From Lethocerus indicus (taxonomy: Eukaryota > Arthropoda > Insecta > Hemiptera > Belostomatidae): a stretch of DNA of 64,000 nt. A model generated the notes under the pieces. It was not told where the DNA came from, made no database searches, and was given only the letters and a program-made list of their open reading frames with translations. Positions 60,001-64,000 of the stretch are shown here, piece after piece. The position numbers and the translations under genes are program-made. The first letter of the stretch is position 1. Each line of letters opens with the position of its first letter. The stretch spans positions 2,108,001 to 2,172,000 of the forward strand of contig JACDQD010000004.1 in NCBI GenBank assembly GCA_019843655.1, given 5' to 3'.

Positions 60001-60216
60001 TCCCTCTCCTCTTCTCCTCTTCTCCTCCTCCTCATCCTCCTCATCCTCTCTTTCGGCCACACAAACTACTTTAAGGTAGGAACCGAACGGACGGGGTCCA
60101 CGAAGACCGGCGTTCTCTCTCTGTCTCTCTCTTTCTCTCCAACCTTCCATTCAGTCTGTCCCTCCTCCTTCCTCCTCCTCCTCCTCCTCCTCCTCCTCCT
60201 CCTCCTCCTCCTCCTC
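60001..60216. repeat. Pyrimidine-rich region ending in (TCC)n
   Basis: CT-rich tracts at 60001-60053 and 60111-60140 are followed by about 15 TCC units at 60165-60216. They account for the 149-codon plus-strand frame (Leu/Ser-rich) and the Arg- and Glu-rich minus frames in this interval, all of which I regard as artefacts. Confidence 0.85.
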
Positions 60217-60342
60217 TCTGGCACCTTTTCTGTCCGGTGACCTCCCCGGCCGCTTATCGCCCGGTTCGTTGCTAAACCGGCCGGTCCTTCCGCGAATATC
60301 CACAAACTTAAATACGACGCGGCGGTGAAGAATACCTCTATA

Positions 60343-60906
60343 TTAAGGGCGTCCCGAAATTAACGCGAGATTTGAATTTCCAACCATTCTCGCAGTAAAG
60401 TTGGCGACCCTATTAAAAAAAAAATTGTTGAACAATATTTACAATGTCACAGTTCTTTCTGCCTAAACTGGACGGTATTGATGCGGATGACACGTCCGGT
60501 TTCAACAAGACGGTGCCACATGCCCCATACAGACCGTGAAACAATTCAATTACCGCACGAGACATTTCCTGGCCGTGTACTCTCCCTCTCCCCTAGATCG
60601 TGTGATTTGACACCGCCGGATTTCTTTTTACGGGGTTATTCGAAGTCAAAGGTCTACGCCATCGAGCCCGCAACCAGGCGTGCATCGAAGGAGGAAATTC
60701 AACGCCGCATCAACGAAATTCAGCCACATTTATGCAAAATGGTCGTGGAAAATAACGAAAAAAGAGTGCGTATGTGCCGGCAAAGCCAAAGTATGTGTTA
60801 TTCCGTACATAACCCTATTCTGTGTACTTAGGATTCGATAAAAAAATAACAATTTAAAGAAAATCCATCTGCGAGAAATCTCGCGTTAATTTTGGGACAC
60901 CCTTTA
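60343..60906 (+). mobile_element. Mariner-superfamily element with both termini, transposase truncated
   Basis: Termini TTAAGGGCGTCCCGAAATTA and (inverted) TAATTTTGGGACACCCTTTA are flanked by TA (60341-60342 and 60907-60908). The plus strand encodes the C-terminal half of an IS630/Tc1/mariner transposase: FQQDGATC, then after a one-base insertion HTDRETIQL, HETFPGRV, PRSCDLTPPDFFLRGY, EEIQRRINEIQPHLC and VVENNEKRVRMCRQS. The second and third catalytic Asp positions are present. A few residues between them (the NWPP region) and the whole N-terminal half are missing. The open frame from the Met at 60478 is 117 codons. The element is inactive. Confidence 0.9.
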
Positions 60907-60914
60907 TAACTATA

Positions 60915-61254
60915 GCGTTTAGGAGCATAACGCTAATGTAACGCTCAATTTTTTTAGACAGTCCATCGCCTTTGCGCGGATCTCTCTACGGTCTGTTTTT
61001 TTTTTTAAAGTCCACCGGTATTGCAAAATATTTACGCCATTTTCATTCGTATCAGAAACAGGCTTATTGGCCGATCATTGGCCCTACGCACCGATCGGAA
61101 ATAACACCCGTTTACGGGGTGAAGGGGTGGTGGTGGAAGGGAGGAAAAGTTATTGTCACGGGGTTGACGGGGTGTACAAAGCACCGCCCCGGAGCGGCGG
61201 TTATTTGATCTGGAAATATAAAAATAACGAGCCGGACGGTGGGCCGGAGGATGG

Positions 61255-61285
<31 letters not shown>

Positions 61286-62265
61286 GAATAACCGCCGTTT
61301 GTTATTAGGTCGCCTCGATATTGGTCTGTACAAGGATACTGATTGGGAATCGTATCAATTTCCACTTCCGATATTCCGGTATTTATTATTGAATGGCCGA
61401 AACGTCGTTTTTATCTCCCGTACCCGGGATATTCGGAGTTCGGTTTTAACCACTTTCGATTTGTACGGGCTTCAAATGAATACGGGTTTCGTTGTCGGAA
61501 ACTAAAGGCATTTCTCCGCCGGCATTCTTTTGGAATTCCGAGACCAAACCAATCAATCGTGTCATACGGAATTTTACGAAATGTCGGTCATAACGTCCAA
61601 CTAATGATTGGATGGTGGAGTCCGTCCGCTTTTATGTTCTCATCTCCGTTGGTAACAAAATATTACTGCGAAACCAAAGTCCACTCCAGATATTCTAATC
61701 GGCGCATAATTTCTTCAATTCGGTTAATTTTAAACGTGATCTCGTCTAATAAATGTATATTTCCGGTAATCTCTTCTACCGTGTAGCAACAACAAGCGGG
61801 AATTAAACGGCGCATCGGTGCGAATTTCACGGCCCGAGTCTAAGATTGATTGGGACCCTGTTGATTGATTGGCAGGAGTTGACTCCTGCCGGTCCGAAGA
61901 GGAAAAGCGAATGGAAAAAAAGTAATACGGCTGGAAGAAGGGACCCAATTCCCGGCGCTGTAAATAAGAGACGATTAGTATAATTTGAATTTAATGGAGG
62001 CCCTCCTCCGAGGTGTTCAGACACCTTGATTTCCAGCTCGGTCTCCGATAAGGGGACGGCTCGTGCCGCCCCCCTAACCGTTCACACCGTTCCATATCTT
62101 AAGAATATCAGGGCTTTATAACGTATAATTTAAGAAATTGTGCTCACTGGTTGAAATCAACGATATCAGAAACTAATATTAGTCGATGCACTTAATATCA
62201 CTATAAATAAGAATTGGACAGACGTAGAAATGAAGCATCGGTCAAGAGTTATTCCTTGTATATTG
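60915..62265. other. No gene recognised
   Basis: The frame at 61343-61786 (plus, 147 codons) is the longest here, but I recognise no domain in it and its base use does not differ from its surroundings. A (GA)n run lies at 61257-61286. Confidence 0.45.
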
Positions 62266-62281
62266 GTATTATTCCTATTTA

Positions 62282-62668
62282 TTTGATATACCTGTTTTGT
62301 GGTCTGCGAGGGGTTGGAATACTGTAGGTTCGTGATGTTTCTGTCTCCTCTCGCCGGTTTGGTCTTTTGCTAGACCGGTTTCGGCCGCTCGCCATCTTCA
62401 GTAGCGCTGTGTTAGTCACTGTCAGCACTTTGGATGTTTTTGGGCATCATCACTGCACTGTCACTTTCACATGTACTGTAATGTTTGTCAGTATGTCGGT
62501 CGTTTATATTATTATAGATTACAGTAAATGTGAAAGTGACAGTGCAGTGAGGATGCCCAAAAAACATCCAAAGTACTAACACCGCTACTGAAGATGGCGA
62601 ACAGCCGAAACCGGTCTAGCAAAAGACCAAACCAGCGAGAGGAGACAGAAACATCACGAACCTACAGT
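62282..62668. mobile_element. FB foldback element, best full-length copy
   Basis: ATTCCTATTTA flanks both sides (62271-62281 and 62669-62679), an 11-base perfect duplication. The left arm starts TTTGATATACCTGTTTTGTGG and runs about 200 bases to CACATGTACTG. The right arm is its near-perfect reverse complement, ending ACCTACAGT. A loop of about 40-50 bases separates them. Both arms share the private GTAGGTTCGTGATGTTTCTG and a TGGGCAT where other copies have TCGGGCAT. The RNA would form a hairpin of well over 150 base pairs. Confidence 0.9.
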
Positions 62669-62684
62669 ATTCCTATTTATCTTT

Positions 62685-64000
62685 TCGATATTGACAATAA
62701 TAAATACGCATATAAAATTTCTACAACAACGCAAGAACAATCATAGAAACCTCATTGTACAACAGTTGCGATCTGATGGTATACAAAAAACACCAAGATA
62801 TAATTAGAGTAAAACCTTTAGATATGTGTCTTACGACGATTCAATAAACGGCCCCCGCCTGAAATGAAATATAGAAACAGTTTCAAATTGAAATTCGTCG
62901 GAACTGCAAGGATGGATATTAAATGAAAATAAATATTTCGCCCCCCCCCATTCAATTTATTACCTACGGTAGGTATTGATGGGTGGGAGAGCTAATGAAG
63001 TGTAGGACGGAGGCCCCCGGCCAATAACTCCCGATGAGACAATTAACTGTAGCGTATCCTCTTGGTTGGGAATACACAGGGTATGGGCCGAACTGGAAAC
63101 GGTCGTAATTAAATTTTTTGTTCCCTCCATTTCGGTTTACCGCAACCGTCCATTTTGTGGTCGACTTATTTATGCCGCACGTTTATTTACGTCGATTCCA
63201 TGACGATCTTGCACATGTCATTGCATCCGATATGTCCGGAATTTACGTTTGGGGCAGGTCGCATTTCAATTTCGTAATCTATTAATTACTCTAATGGACA
63301 ACCTTCCCCCCCCCCTTATGACCTCCTGCTCCTGGTTGTTTCCGGTTTTTCGCCCTCGTCAGTACCACTCCGTCAGCAAAGTGGTACAAATTATATACTT
63401 TATTCAATTAGCACAGTGCATACAATTATTTTTCAGCCCGAAAACTAAAAATGACAAAAGACCGAGTGTTCGGAATTAATATATGCTGGCTGATGAACGT
63501 TATTCAAACCCGTCCTAACTAATCCTGCTCAGTTTAATATGCAGGAAAAAAGAAACGAGTGATGAAGGTGAAAGAAGGCCTGATCTGAGAAAAAAAAAAT
63601 TTGAATTAAGGCCGCCCCTATAAAACTTCTTTCGAATTGTAATTTAATTCTGCTGTTACGAAGATATGAATAGTAGTAACGAACAAATGGCCCTTGAACA
63701 ACCGTCAGGTGAAATATATTGGCCGGAAAATCTAAGTGCACTTAAACAAACCCGACCTCCTCTTGTTTCCTCAGCGTGTTGCGCTTATTTAATTTTCTCG
63801 AACATATTCTTATTTGAGCAACTAATAGGAATCGTTTTTCCTAATATTAATCTCGATATGACCGTATTTTTAGCCGTTCCAGAGTCCGTTTATTTCGTCA
63901 CCGGCACGAAAAGGATTTTTTTTTTTTTTTGTTTTCATTAATGGCGTTAATTATTCGAAAGACTTAATCGGCGCTCTATAATTGGCACTCGCAGAGTGCC
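62685..64000. other. No gene recognised
   Basis: C homopolymers at 62941-62949 and 63306-63315 and a T-run at 63918-63931. Short frames only, none with a recognised motif. Confidence 0.5.

Noticed and set aside
59791..60240. 149-codon plus-strand open frame
   Set aside because: Most of it is the translation of CT- and TCC-rich simple repeats (poly-Leu/Ser); no domain and no splice context.
61343..61786. 147-codon plus-strand frame
   Set aside because: No recognisable motif, and its composition resembles the translated intergenic background; kept only as a remark.
1..64000. Prokaryotic operons, CRISPR arrays, prophage or rRNA
   Set aside because: No long conserved frames, no ribosome-binding-site-linked gene runs and no regular short repeat-spacer pattern; the repeats present are eukaryotic transposon derivatives.

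Overview
The window looks like non-coding nuclear DNA of an arthropod, most likely an insect. The evidence is several decayed mariner-family transposons with TA target duplications, truncated copies of a Jockey-like LINE, many MITEs and foldback elements, and abundant microsatellites. There is no operon structure, no bacterial-type gene, no rRNA, no tRNA and no CRISPR array. CG dinucleotides do not look depleted by eye, and runs of eight or more G or C are common. No intact protein-coding gene could be recognised. Nearly all open frames are short, and many are translations of repeats. The DNA is best read as intergenic or deep intronic sequence. Only a few splice-flanked open segments (13.4, 40.1-40.7 and 46.7 kb) are worth testing as exons.

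Layout. 0-3 kb: a Jockey-like relic (1.1 kb) and a strange block of about 720 bp (2.0-2.7 kb) in which degenerate ~20/31 bp units run in one orientation and then switch to the reverse complement. 7-12 kb: a three-copy dispersed repeat, a mariner MITE, a (TGTGTC)n array, a Tc1/mariner end fragment, and a 207 bp dispersed repeat abutting a Jockey-like 3' end. 16-39 kb: the territory of a foldback family, here called FB, with further copies out to 62.7 kb. 26.4-26.9 kb: a local duplication split by an FB half-copy. 41.3-41.8 kb: a mariner transposase pseudogene. 48.5-49.9 kb: a pyrimidine tract, ~198 bp tandem repeats interrupted by an antisense Jockey-like fragment, and an FB copy with a clean target duplication. 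50.6-51.1 kb: a second mariner relic. 52.1-54.1 kb: a ~600 bp direct repeat pair. 55.05-55.9 kb: two complete mariner MITEs. 60.34-60.91 kb: a mariner-superfamily element with both ends. 62.3-62.7 kb: the best FB copy.

The most novel content is the FB family. It has sixteen full, half or fragment copies, long arms, no coding capacity, and target duplications of about 8-11 bp. Within a copy the two arms share private variants, as if they were homogenised or copied from one another. Second are the inverted satellite at 2 kb and the paired 600 bp repeat at 52-54 kb. All alignments were made by eye, so copy boundaries are good to a few bases at best and identities are impressions.
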